50,596 bases of DNA from Stenotrophomonas lacuserhaii (GCF_014836545.1 NZ_JACSQS010000004.1:67114-117709); one strand, 5' to 3'; positions 38,843 through 47,678 are shown, numbered from the stretch's first letter. The notes: generated from the sequence alone by a model not told the origin. Numbers and translations are program-made.

Positions 38843-39718
38843 TTACACCTGGTTGAACAGGTCCGGCAGGGGCTCGGCGCACTGCCGGCAATAGCGTGCG
38901 TCGGGCGCGTGGCCTTCCAGCCCGCAGCGCAGGCAGCCACGTCCATCGCGTTTCTCGTTGTGCTCGGCCTCGCGCATCGTGCTGGCCAGTTCGGCGGTGT
39001 AGATGCCGGTCGGCACCGCGATGATGCTGTAGCCGATCAGGATCAGGACGGAGGTGACGAAGCGGCCGAGCATGGTCTGCGGCACGATGTCGCCGAAGCC
39101 GACCGTGGCCATGGTCACCACCGCCCAGTACATGCTGCTGGGGATGCTGGTGAAGCCGTTGTGCGGCCCTTCGATCAGGTACATCAGCGCACCGGCGATG
39201 ATGGTGATGGTGATGACCGTGAACAGGAACACCAGGACTTTGCGCCGGCTGCGCCACAGCGCCAGCATCAGCACGCCGCTTTCTTCGATGTAACGGGTCA
39301 GCTTGAGGATGCGGAACACCCGCAGGATGCGCAGCGCACGCACCACCAGCAGGCTCTGCGCGCCGGGGATGAACAGGGACAGGTAGGTCGGCAGGATCGA
39401 CAGCAGGTCGATGATTCCCCAGATGCTGACCGCGTAGCGCAGCGGGCGCTTCACCACCGCCAACCGCAGCACGTATTCCAGCGTGAACATCGCCGTGAAC
39501 GCCCATTCCAGCACGTACAGGCCTGCGGCCCAGCGCAGGTGCAGGTGCTGCACGCTGTCGACCATCACCACGATGACGCTGGCGATGATCGCCAGCACCA
39601 GCAGCAGGTCGAAGTTGCGCGAAGGCTGGGTGTCGTGGCGGTAGATGATGTCGAACCAGTACCGGCGCCAGCCGGTGGCGCTGGCGGGATTGAGCTGTGG
39701 AGCGGAGAAAGGGCGCAT
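38843..39718 (-). CDS. voltage-gated K+ channel with C-terminal zinc ribbon
   Basis: A 291-residue six-helix channel subunit. S4 carries regular positive charges (VRALRILRVFRILKLTR, 126-142). The selectivity filter TVGFGD is at 205-210, and S6 ends VPTGIYTAEL. It should form a tetrameric voltage-gated potassium channel in the inner membrane. Past S6 the cytoplasmic tail has two CxxC pairs (C262, C265, C277, C280) that look like a zinc ribbon. The ATG at 39718 (MRPFSAPQ) is chosen over an in-frame GTG at 39736. It diverges from argD with only 65 bp between. Confidence 0.9.
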   Translation of the reverse strand: MRPFSAPQLNPASATGWRRYWFDIIYRHDTQPSRNFDLLLVLAIIASVIVVMVDSVQHLHLRWAAGLYVLEWAFTAMFTLEYVLRLAVVKRPLRYAVSIWGIIDLLSILPTYLSLFIPGAQSLLVVRALRILRVFRILKLTRYIEESGVLMLALWRSRRKVLVFLFTVITITIIAGALMYLIEGPHNGFTSIPSSMYWAVVTMATVGFGDIVPQTMLGRFVTSVLILIGYSIIAVPTGIYTAELASTMREAEHNEKRDGRGCLRCGLEGHAPDARYCRQCAEPLPDLFNQV

Positions 39719-39783
39719 GGGCGCATTGTGCCGCACCGGCTGCGGGGCGAGAATGGGCGCTTTCCGAAGCTCGCCGGACCGCC

Positions 39784-41010
39784 ATGACCGCCGCCACCGA
39801 CCCCCTGATTTCCCTGTCGCACTACTACCTGCCGGTGTACAAGCCGCGCCAGGTCGTGCTCGAGCGCGGGCAGGGCGCGCGCGTCTGGGATTCGCAGGGC
39901 CGCGAGTACATCGACCTGGCGGCGGGCATCGCCGTGTGCGGCCTGGGCCACAACGATCCGGACCTGACGGCGGCGCTGCTGGAACAGGCCGGAAAGCTGT
40001 GGCACACCAGCAATGTGTTCTACAGCGCCCCGCCGCTGCACCTGGCCGAGGAACTGGTGAAGGCCAGCCGTTTCGCCGAGCGCGTGTTCCTGTGCAACTC
40101 CGGTGCCGAAGCCAACGAAGTGGCGATCAAGATGGTGCGCAAGTGGGCTTCATCGCAGGGGCGCCCGGCGGATCGGCGGGTCATCGTCACCTTCCGCGGC
40201 AGCTTCCACGGCCGCACCCTGGCAGCAGTGACCGCCACGGCCCAGCCGAAGTACCAGGAAGGCTACGAGCCGCTGCCGCAGGGCTTCCGCTACGTGGATT
40301 TCAACGATGAAGTGCAGCTGGAAACCGCGATGGCCGCCGGTGACGTGGCCGCAGTGATGCTGGAGCCGGTGCAGGGCGAGGGCGGGGTGATGCCGGCCAA
40401 GCCGGGCTTCCTCAAGCGCGTGCGTGAACTGTGCGACCAGCACGGTGCGCTGCTGGTGCTGGATGAGATCCAGGCCGGCATGGGCCGCACCGGTACCCTG
40501 TTCGCGCACTGGCAGGATGGCGTGGTGCCGGACATGGTGACCCTGGCCAAGGCGCTCGGCGGCGGCTTCCCGATCGGCGCGATGCTGGCCGGCCCGAAGG
40601 TCGCCGAGACCATGCAGTTCGGCGCCCATGGCACCACCTTCGGCGGCAATCCGCTGGCCGCTGCGGTGGCGCGGGTGGCGTTGCGCAAGCTGGCTTCCGA
40701 TGAAATCGCCGCCAACGTCGAGCGCCAGTCACGCGCGCTGCGCGATGGCTTGGAGCGCATCAATGCCGAGTTCGGCGTGTTCGGGCAGGTGCGTGGACGC
40801 GGGCTGATGCTCGGTGCGGTGCTGTCCAAGGACCACCTGGGCCAGGCTGGCGTGATCCTGGATCACGCGGCCGAACACGGCCTGCTGACCCTGCAGGCCG
40901 GTCCGGACGTGCTGCGTTTCGTGCCTTCGCTGAACATCAGCGACGAGGAAATCGCCGAAGGCCTCAAGCGCCTGCGCGCAGCCGTGGCCAGCTATATCGC
41001 CGCACGCTGA
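39784..41010 (+). CDS. argD: acetylornithine transaminase
   Basis: PLP class III aminotransferase of arginine synthesis, possibly also acting on succinyl-diaminopimelate as ArgD does elsewhere. The 408 residues match the family. GIAVCGLGHNDP, the phosphate-binding NSGAEANE, FHGRTLAAVTAT, LDEIQAGMGRTG and the lysine motif LAKALGGG are present. The ATG at 39784 (MTAATDPLISLSHYYL) fits family alignments. Other class III aminotransferases (ornithine or 4-aminobutyrate) are less likely because the N-terminal YLPVYKPRQ block is ArgD-like. It ends just before a 12-bp hairpin shared with the facing HAD gene. Confidence 0.93.
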   Translation: MTAATDPLISLSHYYLPVYKPRQVVLERGQGARVWDSQGREYIDLAAGIAVCGLGHNDPDLTAALLEQAGKLWHTSNVFYSAPPLHLAEELVKASRFAERVFLCNSGAEANEVAIKMVRKWASSQGRPADRRVIVTFRGSFHGRTLAAVTATAQPKYQEGYEPLPQGFRYVDFNDEVQLETAMAAGDVAAVMLEPVQGEGGVMPAKPGFLKRVRELCDQHGALLVLDEIQAGMGRTGTLFAHWQDGVVPDMVTLAKALGGGFPIGAMLAGPKVAETMQFGAHGTTFGGNPLAAAVARVALRKLASDEIAANVERQSRALRDGLERINAEFGVFGQVRGRGLMLGAVLSKDHLGQAGVILDHAAEHGLLTLQAGPDVLRFVPSLNISDEEIAEGLKRLRAAVASYIAAR

Positions 41011-41021
41011 GCGCTGCGGAC

Positions 41022-41048
41022 GCAATGACGGCCTCCGGCCGTCATTGC
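41022..41048. terminator. Hairpin between convergent argD and HAD genes
   Basis: GCAATGACGGCC (41022-41033), TCC loop, and the exact complement (41037-41048). There is no T-tail. The right arm includes the HAD stop codon. It is likely to stop or stabilise both convergent transcripts. Confidence 0.55.
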
Positions 41049-41656
41049 AGGCCGTGGCGCTTCAGCACGCGGCCCACGCTGCGCCCATCGCGCACGGTTT
41101 CGGCCTGCAGGCCCGCCAGCCGCGCACCGCGCACGTTGGTGAACAGGTCATCGATGAACAGCGTGCGCGACGGCGCGGCCTGCAGTCGCTGCAGCGCGCG
41201 TTGGTACAGCGCCTGATCAGGTTTGCGGCCACCCAGCGCGCCGCTGCACAGCAGGCCCTCGCCCACGCGGTGGCACAGCGTCGGCAGCAGGGCGCGAAGC
41301 ACCTCGGCCATCAACGGCCCGTTGTTGGTCAGCACACCGATGCGCACGGATTCGGAAAGGGCCAGGATCCGCTGCACCACCTCGGCGCGCGGCCGCGATG
41401 CCGCCAGCCGTGCCTGGATCCACAGCGCCTCGCTGACCTCGGCCTGCAAGGCCTCGCTCAACGCATGCAGGTAAGCCGCGGTACTGATCGCACCACTGTC
41501 GTAGCGCGTTTCCAGGCCAGTTCCGGACAGCACCTGCTGCACCTGCGCGCTGTCCACGCACAGGCTGCGGGCAAGATGCCGCACACGCACGCTGCGCTGG
41601 TAATCCAGCAGCACGCCGTCCACGTCCAGCAGCAGCAACTCGATGCTCGGTTTCAT
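41042..41656 (-). CDS. HAD-superfamily hydrolase
   Basis: A 204-residue cytoplasmic phosphatase-type protein. HAD motif I is LLLDVDGVLLD with the nucleophile D11 and D13. Motif II is VLTNNG, motif III is the lysine in GGRKPDQALYQRAL, and motif IV is LFIDD. The small helical cap follows motif I. This resembles subfamily IA (haloacid dehalogenase/phosphoglycolate phosphatase-like), but the substrate is unknown. The ATG at 41656 (MKPSIELLLL) is preferred; the open frame beyond it runs across the G/C tract. It diverges from the azurin gene. Confidence 0.88.
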   Translation of the reverse strand: MKPSIELLLLDVDGVLLDYQRSVRVRHLARSLCVDSAQVQQVLSGTGLETRYDSGAISTAAYLHALSEALQAEVSEALWIQARLAASRPRAEVVQRILALSESVRIGVLTNNGPLMAEVLRALLPTLCHRVGEGLLCSGALGGRKPDQALYQRALQRLQAAPSRTLFIDDLFTNVRGARLAGLQAETVRDGRSVGRVLKRHGLQ

Positions 41657-41682
41657 GACCGGAGCATGCCCGATATGCCGGC

Positions 41683-41707
41683 GGGGGGGGGGGGGGCGCC
41701 CCCCCCC
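41683..41707. repeat. G14-CG-C9 homopolymer palindrome
   Basis: Fourteen G, then CG, then nine C, forming a perfect GC-only inverted repeat between the divergent HAD and azurin genes, 52 bp before the azurin ATG. The same poly-G-outward, poly-C-inward pattern marks both contig ends, so this may be an artificial join. A natural slippage-prone promoter tract is the alternative. Confidence 0.7.
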
Positions 41708-41758
41708 GCGCTGCCCTTCCTTCCTACAATGGAGCGCACCAGCAACCAGGAGCAGCCA

Positions 41759-42211
41759 ATGATGAAGCAATGGGCATGGGGGGCAGGGCTGGGCGCGGTG
41801 CTGTTGGCCCCGTCGGCGATGGCGCGCGTCTGCGCGGTGAACATCGACAGCACCGACCAGATGACCTTCAGTGCGCGTGAGATCACGCTCGCCGCCGACT
41901 GCACCGAAGTGGCCCTGACACTGCGCCACACCGGCCGCATGGCGGCCACCGCGATGGGCCACAACTGGGTGCTGACGCGCACCGCCGATTATCAGCCGGT
42001 GGCAATGGCCGGCATGCGCGGCACGCTCGCCGACAGCTACCTGCCCAAGGGCGATCCGCGCGTGCTGGCGCATACCAAGGTGATCGGCGGCGGGCAGAGT
42101 ACCAGCGTCCGGTTCTCCACCCGCGCCCTGCAGAAAGGCGGCGACTACACCTTCTTCTGCTCGTTCCCCGGCCACTTCGCGATGATGAAAGGCAGGCTGG
42201 TGTTCGGTTAG
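41759..42211 (+). CDS. azu: azurin, periplasmic blue copper protein
   Basis: Type I copper electron carrier. The 150-residue precursor has a signal peptide cleaved after AMA (position 22). The mature protein keeps the azurin disulfide (C25-C48) and all copper ligands: H68 in MGHNWV, C134, H139 and axial M143 in [14 protein letters not shown]. Numbering offsets match Pseudomonas azurin (Cys3-Cys26, His46, Cys112, His117, Met121). AGGAG lies 6 nt before the first of two adjacent ATGs (41759, 41762). Its TAG stop overlaps the convergent hemL stop within TTAG. Confidence 0.96.
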   Translation: MMKQWAWGAGLGAVLLAPSAMARVCAVNIDSTDQMTFSAREITLAADCTEVALTLRHTGRMAATAMGHNWVLTRTADYQPVAMAGMRGTLADSYLPKGDPRVLAHTKVIGGGQSTSVRFSTRALQKGGDYTFFCSFPGHFAMMKGRLVFG

Positions 42212-43488
42212 GCCTTGAAGGCGATGCGGGCGGCGGCGAGGGTGGCCTCGATCACCGCATCGTCGTGTGCGCTGGACAGGAAGCCCGCCTCGTAGGCGGA
42301 CGGAGCCAGGAACACGCCCTGTTCCAGCATCGCGTGGAAGAAACGGTTGAAGGCGGGGATGTCACAGGCAGTGGCCTGGGCATAGGTCTCTACCTTCTGG
42401 TCGGTGAAGAACAGGCCGAACATGCCGCCCACCTGGGTGGTGGTCACGCTCACGCCGGCCTCGGCGGCGGCCTGTTCCAGGCCCGCGCACAGGCGCGCAG
42501 CGCGCGCCGACAACTGCGCGTGGAAGCCCGGCTGCTGCACCAGCTCCAGCATCGCAAGGCCCGCGGCCATCGCCACCGGATTGCCGCTCAGCGTGCCGGC
42601 CTGGTAGATCGGGCCGGCCGGTGAGATCTGCTGCATCAGCTCGCGCTTGCCGCCGTAAGCGCCCACCGGCATGCCGCCGCCGATGATCTTGCCGAAGGTG
42701 GTCAGGTCCGGGGTGATGCCGTAGTGCGCCTGTGCGCCGCCCAGCGCAACCCGGAACCCGGTCATTACTTCATCGAAGATCAGCACGGTGCCGAAGCGCG
42801 TGCACAGCTCGCGCAGGTGCTGCAGGTAGCCCTCGCGCGGCGGGATGCAGTTGGCATTGCCGACCACCGGTTCGATGATCAAGCCGGCGATCTGCTCGCC
42901 CTGGGCTTCGAACAGCGCGGTGGCGGCATCGAAATCGTTGTAGGGCAGGGTCAGGGTCAGCTCGCTCAGGCCGGCCGGCACGCCCGGTGAGGTCGGCACG
43001 CCGAGGGTCAGCATGCCGCTGCCGGCCTTGACCAGGAACGAGTCGCCATGGCCGTGGTAGCAGCCTTCGAACTTGACGATGCGGCTGCGGCCGGTGGCAC
43101 CGCGCGCCAGGCGGATCGCCGACAGCGTGGCTTCGGTACCGGAGTTGACCATCCGCACCATCTCGCAGGAGGGCACCAGCCGGGTCAGCGTCTGCGCCAT
43201 GGTGACTTCCGCCGCGCACGGCGCGCCGAAGGACAGGCCACTGTCAGCGGCCTTCTTGACGGCCTGGCGCACCGCCGGGTGGTTGTGGCCGACGATCATC
43301 GGGCCCCACGAACCGACGTAGTCGATGTAACGGTTGCCATCCACGTCGTACAGGTAGGCGCCGTCGGCGCGTTCGACGAAGAACGGCTCGCCGCCCACCG
43401 ACTTGAACGCGCGCACCGGCGAATTGACGCCACCGGGCAGCAGCGCCTGGGCGCGGGTGAACAGGGCGTGGGACTGGTCGTGGTTCAT
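42208..43488 (-). CDS. hemL: glutamate-1-semialdehyde 2,1-aminomutase
   Basis: PLP/PMP enzyme that makes 5-aminolevulinate, completing the C5 entry to tetrapyrroles. The 426-residue length is typical. [14 protein letters not shown] at the N-terminus, [45 protein letters not shown] and the PLP lysine in [10 protein letters not shown] are all diagnostic. The ATG overlaps the thiE stop as ATGA. Its 3' end overlaps the azurin 3' end by 4 nt on the other strand. No other heme gene is in the window. Confidence 0.97.
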   Translation of the reverse strand: MNHDQSHALFTRAQALLPGGVNSPVRAFKSVGGEPFFVERADGAYLYDVDGNRYIDYVGSWGPMIVGHNHPAVRQAVKKAADSGLSFGAPCAAEVTMAQTLTRLVPSCEMVRMVNSGTEATLSAIRLARGATGRSRIVKFEGCYHGHGDSFLVKAGSGMLTLGVPTSPGVPAGLSELTLTLPYNDFDAATALFEAQGEQIAGLIIEPVVGNANCIPPREGYLQHLRELCTRFGTVLIFDEVMTGFRVALGGAQAHYGITPDLTTFGKIIGGGMPVGAYGGKRELMQQISPAGPIYQAGTLSGNPVAMAAGLAMLELVQQPGFHAQLSARAARLCAGLEQAAAEAGVSVTTTQVGGMFGLFFTDQKVETYAQATACDIPAFNRFFHAMLEQGVFLAPSAYEAGFLSSAHDDAVIEATLAAARIAFKA

Positions 43489-44120
43489 GCGGGATCCTTG
43501 AAGCAGGCGAGATAGGCATGCAGGGCGGAGACCGGGTCGGCGGCCTCGAACACGCTGCTGATCACCGCCACCAGGTCTGCACCGGCGGCGATGACGGGAC
43601 CGACATTGTCCGGCGTCAGCCCGCCGATCGCCACCCGCGGCACGCCCAGTGCGGCGCTTTGCCGCAGCAGCTCCGGGGTGGCGCGGCGGCTGGTCGCCTT
43701 GCTGCGGCTGGGGAAGAAGGCACCGAAGGCCACGTAGCTGGCGCCCGCGGCGACCGCCTGCTGCGCCAGCATCTGTTCGTCGTAACAGGACGCACCGATC
43801 AGCGCCGCCGGCCCCAGCAGCGCGCGTGCCGCCGCCACGCCGCCGTCGTCTTCACCGATATGCACGCCGGCCGCGCCGACCGCATGCGCCAGCGCTGCGT
43901 CGTCGTTGATCAGCAGCGGCACGCCGTGACGTCCGCACAGCGCCTGCAGCGCGGTCGCCTGCTCGTGGCGCAGGGCCGCCGTGGCAGTCTTGTTGCGGTA
44001 TTGCAGCCACGTGGTGCCGGCGGCGAGCAGGGGCTCGACACGGGCCAGCAGGCGCGCGGTATCGGCTTCGTCGGGCGTGATCAGGTACACGCCGCGAGGC
44101 GTGGCAGGTACTTGGGACAT
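43485..44120 (-). CDS. thiE: thiamine-phosphate synthase
   Basis: Joins hydroxymethylpyrimidine diphosphate and thiazole phosphate to thiamine phosphate. The 211-residue TIM-barrel has [12 protein letters not shown] (pyrimidine site), [25 protein letters not shown] and [10 protein letters not shown]. The loop usually reading GPVFPTxTK is [20 protein letters not shown] here, a mild variant. The gene is upstream of hemL and coupled to it by a 4-nt overlap. No TPP riboswitch is seen before it, unlike thiC. The 82-bp gap to rubredoxin is a divergent promoter region. Confidence 0.94.
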   Translation of the reverse strand: MSQVPATPRGVYLITPDEADTARLLARVEPLLAAGTTWLQYRNKTATAALRHEQATALQALCGRHGVPLLINDDAALAHAVGAAGVHIGEDDGGVAAARALLGPAALIGASCYDEQMLAQQAVAAGASYVAFGAFFPSRSKATSRRATPELLRQSAALGVPRVAIGGLTPDNVGPVIAAGADLVAVISSVFEAADPVSALHAYLACFKDPA

Positions 44121-44202
44121 GGATGGCTACCGGTTGCGTGGCCACGATGGGACAATGGCCGGGAAGTGCATAGAAGGACGTCATTTTGAAGGGGAACATC
44201 CG

Positions 44203-44388
44203 ATGAGCGACACCCCCCGGTTCCGCACCTGGATGTGCGTGGTCTGCGGATTCCTGTACCACGAAGCGGACGGGCTGCCCGAGGAGGGCATCGCACCGGG
44301 CACGTCCTGGGACGATGTCCCCGGAACCTGGACCTGCCCGGACTGCGGCGTGACCAAGGATGACTTCGAGATGGTCGAGCTGGACTGA
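44203..44388 (+). CDS. rubredoxin
   Basis: A 61-residue cytoplasmic iron-sulfur electron carrier. The single Fe site is made by C-V-V-C-G near residue 12 and C-P-D-C-G near residue 45. The spacing and the aromatic/acidic core (YHEADGLPEEGIAPGTSWDD; TWTCPDC) are canonical. GAAGGGG precedes the ATG by 9 nt. It diverges from thiE and faces the SirB1-like gene 21 nt away. The redox partner is not encoded nearby. Confidence 0.95.
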   Translation: MSDTPRFRTWMCVVCGFLYHEADGLPEEGIAPGTSWDDVPGTWTCPDCGVTKDDFEMVELD

Positions 44389-44409
44389 GGCGGGCGTCGT
44401 AGCGGCGGC

Positions 44410-45255
44410 TCAATGCAGCCGCGTGCGCGGCCCGCCCAGGTCCACCAGTTTCTCGCGCAGGGCCTGCGCGTCGCCCGCATCGGGATTGCGCTGCACGTAA
44501 CGCCCGAGGTCGCGACGCGCACCGGCCAGGTACTCCAGCTTCAGGTAGGCCAGGCCGCGATCGCGCAGCGCCTCGTCGTTTTCCGGCGCCAGTTTCAGCA
44601 GGCGGTCGGCACTGCGCGCCGCACGGTCCCACTGGTGGTTTTCCGCATAGACGCCCTGCAGGTTGCGCAGCATGCGCATCAGGATCGCGCGGCTTGGCGC
44701 GGCGTCGAGGATCTGCGCCAGCACCTGGTCGTCCGGTCGCTGGCCACCCAGGTGGGAGCTTGCGCGCTCGCGCAGTTCTTCCACGCCCAGCGGCCGGCCG
44801 CCGTTGAACGGATCCATCACCAGCATGCCTTCTTCCATCGGCAGGCGCACCAGGAAGTGGCCGGGGAAGGACACCCCGTCCAGCGCGATGCCAAGCCGCC
44901 GCGCGACCTCCATCTGCACCAGGGCCAACGAGATCGGATTGCCCAGGCGGCGTTCGAAGACTTCGTTGAGGTAGCTGTTGCGCGGATCGTAGTATTCGTC
45001 GTGGTCCCCGCTGTAACCCAGCTCATCGAACAGATGGCGGTTGATCGCGGCCATCTTCAGCGGTGCTGAAGGGATGATCTCCACTTCCGCGCGCAGGTGG
45101 TCGACGTGGGTCTGCACCGTCGCGTCGTACACCGTCGGGTCCAGCGCGGGATATTCGTCGCGCGCGATCAGCAACGCAGTGGGCAGCAGTGGCAGCGACT
45201 CGTCGTCGAGTTCGGCCAGGGTGTCCCAGTCGGGCAATGTGATGCGCTCCTGCAT
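44410..45255 (-). CDS. SirB1/YchA-like transglutaminase-fold protein with TPR
   Basis: A 281-residue cytoplasmic protein. The N-terminal two thirds match the SirB1 family (INRHLFDELGYSGDHDEYYDPRNSYL, ISLALVQMEVARRLGIALDGVSFPGHFLVR), a transglutaminase-like fold without a clear catalytic triad. The C-terminal 90 residues form tetratricopeptide-type helices (NHQWDRAARSADRLLKLAPENDEALRDRG, written in part). In E. coli the homologue lies near prmC; the function is not settled. The ATG at 45255 (MQERITLPDW) is preferred over a TTG nine codons upstream. A leftward terminator for the DUF192 gene lies just before it. Confidence 0.85.
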   Translation of the reverse strand: MQERITLPDWDTLAELDDESLPLLPTALLIARDEYPALDPTVYDATVQTHVDHLRAEVEIIPSAPLKMAAINRHLFDELGYSGDHDEYYDPRNSYLNEVFERRLGNPISLALVQMEVARRLGIALDGVSFPGHFLVRLPMEEGMLVMDPFNGGRPLGVEELRERASSHLGGQRPDDQVLAQILDAAPSRAILMRMLRNLQGVYAENHQWDRAARSADRLLKLAPENDEALRDRGLAYLKLEYLAGARRDLGRYVQRNPDAGDAQALREKLVDLGGPRTRLH

Positions 45256-45308
45256 GCCTACACACTGGCGGCAATGCCGCAAGGTTTCAAGCTGCAGCAG
45301 GTGAAAGA

Positions 45309-45329
45309 ATGCCGGCCGACGGCCGGCAT
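45309..45329 (-). terminator. Leftward intrinsic terminator after the DUF192 gene
   Basis: ATGCCGGCC (45321-45329 arm read leftward), GTC loop, GGCCGGCAT, then TCTTTC. It lies 15 nt after the DUF192 stop and before the next leftward gene. Confidence 0.75.
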
Positions 45330-45343
45330 CCTGGTCCTTCCGG

Positions 45344-45790
45344 TCAGAGCGGCGGGATGCCCGGGCCCAGCTTCAGTTCAGTGCCGTCCTTCAACTTGAT
45401 CTTCTCCGCCTGGCCGGCGTTCAGCTCCAGCACGTAGCGTGCCGGCCCACTGCTGGGATACGGCGGGCAACGGTCACCCGCCGAGCACGGCGGCACATCG
45501 CGCTGCTGGCTGACCAGCCTGCGTGCACTGTCGAAGTACAGGATGTCCAGGCCGATCCGGGTGTTCTTCATCCAGTAGGCGAGGGGTTCCTCGCGGTCAT
45601 GGATGAAGAGCATGCCGTGGTCTTCGGGCAGGCTGTCGCGGAACATCAGGCCGCGCGCGCGGGTTTCATCGTTCTGCGCAAGTTCCACCTTGTAGCGGGC
45701 GCCATCGAGTTCCACCCAGTGCTGGGACGCACCGGTGGCGCAGCCGGCCAGCGCGAGCAGCGGCAGCAGGAGCAGGGAACGGATAGACAT
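45344..45790 (-). CDS. DUF192 family lipoprotein
   Basis: A 148-residue exported protein. The signal peptide ends in LALAGC with the lipidated cysteine at 17. The DUF192 core is clear: VELAQNDETRARGLMFRDSL, GMLFIHDREEPLAYWMKNTR, LDILYFD and ARYVLELNAGQAE. The family occurs widely as small periplasmic or membrane-anchored proteins of unknown function. AAGG lies 9 nt before the ATG at 45790. It is 61 nt after rpiA on the same strand. Confidence 0.88.
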   Translation of the reverse strand: MSIRSLLLLPLLALAGCATGASQHWVELDGARYKVELAQNDETRARGLMFRDSLPEDHGMLFIHDREEPLAYWMKNTRIGLDILYFDSARRLVSQQRDVPPCSAGDRCPPYPSSGPARYVLELNAGQAEKIKLKDGTELKLGPGIPPL

Positions 45791-45851
45791 GGAATTTTCC
45801 TTGAGAGGGGAAACAGTCAGGCGGGACTTGCAGCGCACGCCCCGCAGGGAA

Positions 45852-46499
45852 TCAGAGCACCACCGGCGGTTCGCCGCCGACGATCACCACATCGGCGCGG
45901 CGGCGCGCGAACAGGCCCACGCAGACCACGCCGGGCAGCTGGTTGAGCTCACGCTCGAGCTTTTCCGGATCGGTGATCTGCAGGTGGTGGATGTCCAGGA
46001 TCTGGTTGCCGTTGTCGGTCACCACGCCCTCGCGCCAGGTCGGCTGGCCGGCGGTCATGTCGCGGATCTGGCGGGCGACCAGGCTGCGTGCCATCGGGAT
46101 CACTTCTACCGGCAGCGGGAACCGCCCCAGCACCGGCACCTGCTTGGACGGGTCCACGATGCAGATGAAGCGCTCGCTGGCCTCGGCGATGATCTTCTCG
46201 CGGGTCAGTGCGGCACCGCCGCCCTTGATCAGGCACTTGCCCGGATCACACTCGTCGGCGCCGTCGACATACAGCGACAGCGTGCCGGTGTGGTTGAGCT
46301 CCAGCACCTCGATGCCGAGCTGCTTCAGGCGCGCGGTGCTTTGTTCGGAACTGGACACCGCGCCCTTGATGCGGTGCTGGATGCGGCCCAGCGCATCGAT
46401 GAAGTAGGCGACCGTGGAGCCGGTGCCGACCCCGACGATCATGCCGTCTTCGACGTATTCGATGGCTTTTTCAGCGGCCAGGCGCTTGGCTTCGGACAT
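45852..46499 (-). CDS. rpiA: ribose-5-phosphate isomerase A
   Basis: Interconverts ribose 5-phosphate and ribulose 5-phosphate in the pentose-phosphate pathway. The 215-residue length is normal. The motifs [36 protein letters not shown] and [14 protein letters not shown] include the catalytic Asp and Glu region of RpiA. The ATG at 46499 begins [12 protein letters not shown]. It lies 21 nt after the EVE-domain gene, so fthC, the EVE gene, rpiA and the DUF192 gene probably form one transcript. Confidence 0.96.
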   Translation of the reverse strand: MSEAKRLAAEKAIEYVEDGMIVGVGTGSTVAYFIDALGRIQHRIKGAVSSSEQSTARLKQLGIEVLELNHTGTLSLYVDGADECDPGKCLIKGGGAALTREKIIAEASERFICIVDPSKQVPVLGRFPLPVEVIPMARSLVARQIRDMTAGQPTWREGVVTDNGNQILDIHHLQITDPEKLERELNQLPGVVCVGLFARRRADVVIVGGEPPVVL

Positions 46500-46520
46500 G
46501 CGGGCGGTCTCGATGGAGGA

Positions 46521-47000
46521 TCAGGATCTGCGTTCCAGCGACAGCAGCAGCTTCCACTGCGCGGCCGTCACCGGGAACACGGAAAGGCGGTTGCCCTTGG
46601 CGGTGAGCGGGAAACCCTCGCCCAGCGCATCGGCGTGCAGCTTGATTTCATCCAGCGCGATGACGCGCTCCAGCTTGCGCTCGAAGTCCACGTCCACCAG
46701 CATCCAGCGCGGCTCTTCGCGGGTGGCCTTGGGGTCGTGGTAGTCCGATTCCGGATCGAACTGGGTGTCATCGGGATAGGCGGCACTGGCCACCGTGGCG
46801 ATGCCGACGATGCCAGGCACCTTGGTGTTGGAGTGGTAGAACAGGATGCCGTCGCCGACGTGCATCCCGTCGCGCATGAAATTGCGCGCCTGGTAATTGC
46901 GGACGCCGTTCCAGGGCTCGGTGCCGACGCGTTCCAGGTCGTCGATGGAAAAGGCGTCCGGTTCGGACTTCATCAGCCAGTAGCGCTTGCGGGCGGTCAT
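46521..47000 (-). CDS. EVE domain-containing protein
   Basis: A 159-residue protein with the EVE (PUA-like) fold, related to thymocyte nuclear protein 1. YWLMKSEPDAFSIDDL opens it, followed by WNGVRNYQARNFMRDGMHVGD, FYHSNTKVPGIVGIA and a conserved DPKATREEPRWMLVDV. The fold binds modified bases in studied members, but the bacterial role is not known. The ATG overlaps the fthC stop as ATGA, so it is translationally coupled to folate metabolism. Confidence 0.92.
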   Translation of the reverse strand: MTARKRYWLMKSEPDAFSIDDLERVGTEPWNGVRNYQARNFMRDGMHVGDGILFYHSNTKVPGIVGIATVASAAYPDDTQFDPESDYHDPKATREEPRWMLVDVDFERKLERVIALDEIKLHADALGEGFPLTAKGNRLSVFPVTAAQWKLLLSLERRS

Positions 47001-47605
47001 GCGGTCACGTGCGAGGCGAAAAGGGTGTCGGCTTCGGTGCAGATGGCGTCCACCGCCACGTCCCAGGACGCGACCGGCAACGCATCGACGTGCTGCACGG
47101 CAAATGCCGCGCCGACCAGCCACGGCGGAGCAGGGCGGTCGTGCCGGAAGGCGAAGCTGCGATCATACCAGCCCCCTCCCATGCCCAGCCGGCCGCCCTG
47201 TGCGTCGAAGCCGACCAGCGGGGTCACCACCAGGTCCATCGCGCCGGCATCCAGCGTATCGGCAGGGTCCAGGTCGGGTTCGGGAATGCCGAAACGGTTC
47301 TGCCGCAGCGCCTGGCCCGGACGCCAGGGCGCGAAGCGCAGGACGTTTTCGTGCAGCACCGGCAGGCAGTAGGTCACCGTGTCGGGCAAGGTCAACTGCC
47401 AGCGGTGCAGGGCGATTTCGCCATCCATCGCCCAGTAACCGGCCACATGCCCGCGTTGCGGGGCGAACGGCAGGGCCAGCAGGCGTGCAGCGAGGCGGTC
47501 GGCGGCGTCGATCCGGGCGGCAGCGGGCAGGTCACGGCGACGCTGCCTGAGTTCGGCGCGCAGCGCGTTGCGGGGGGCGGGTATCGAGGGGGGCGATGAG
47601 GGCAT
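46997..47605 (-). CDS. fthC: 5-formyltetrahydrofolate cyclo-ligase
   Basis: ATP-dependent conversion of 5-formyl- to 5,10-methenyl-tetrahydrofolate. The 202-residue protein has NALRAELRQRRRDL at the start, the folate/ATP region VVTPLVGFDAQGGRLGMGGGWYDR and the ending VASWDVAVDAICTEADT. The ATG at 47605 is used; the upstream in-frame codons lie in the 6S RNA and its terminator. Its position directly downstream of 6S RNA is conserved across proteobacteria (ygfA in E. coli), where it is read from the ssrS transcript. Confidence 0.94.
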   Translation of the reverse strand: MPSSPPSIPAPRNALRAELRQRRRDLPAAARIDAADRLAARLLALPFAPQRGHVAGYWAMDGEIALHRWQLTLPDTVTYCLPVLHENVLRFAPWRPGQALRQNRFGIPEPDLDPADTLDAGAMDLVVTPLVGFDAQGGRLGMGGGWYDRSFAFRHDRPAPPWLVGAAFAVQHVDALPVASWDVAVDAICTEADTLFASHVTA

Positions 47606-47633
47606 GGCGCTATTGTGCCGCGCCGCCGAGCGG

Positions 47634-47669
47634 AAAAAACAAAGGCGACATCCGAAGACGCCGCCTTTG
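47634..47669 (-). terminator. Intrinsic terminator between 6S RNA and fthC
   Basis: Read leftward, CAAAGGCG...TCGCCTTTG folds around a TTCG-containing apex (47640-47669) and is followed by six T (47634-47639). It ends the 6S RNA transcript; read-through would express fthC. Confidence 0.88.
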
Positions 47670-47678
47670 TCGAATATT

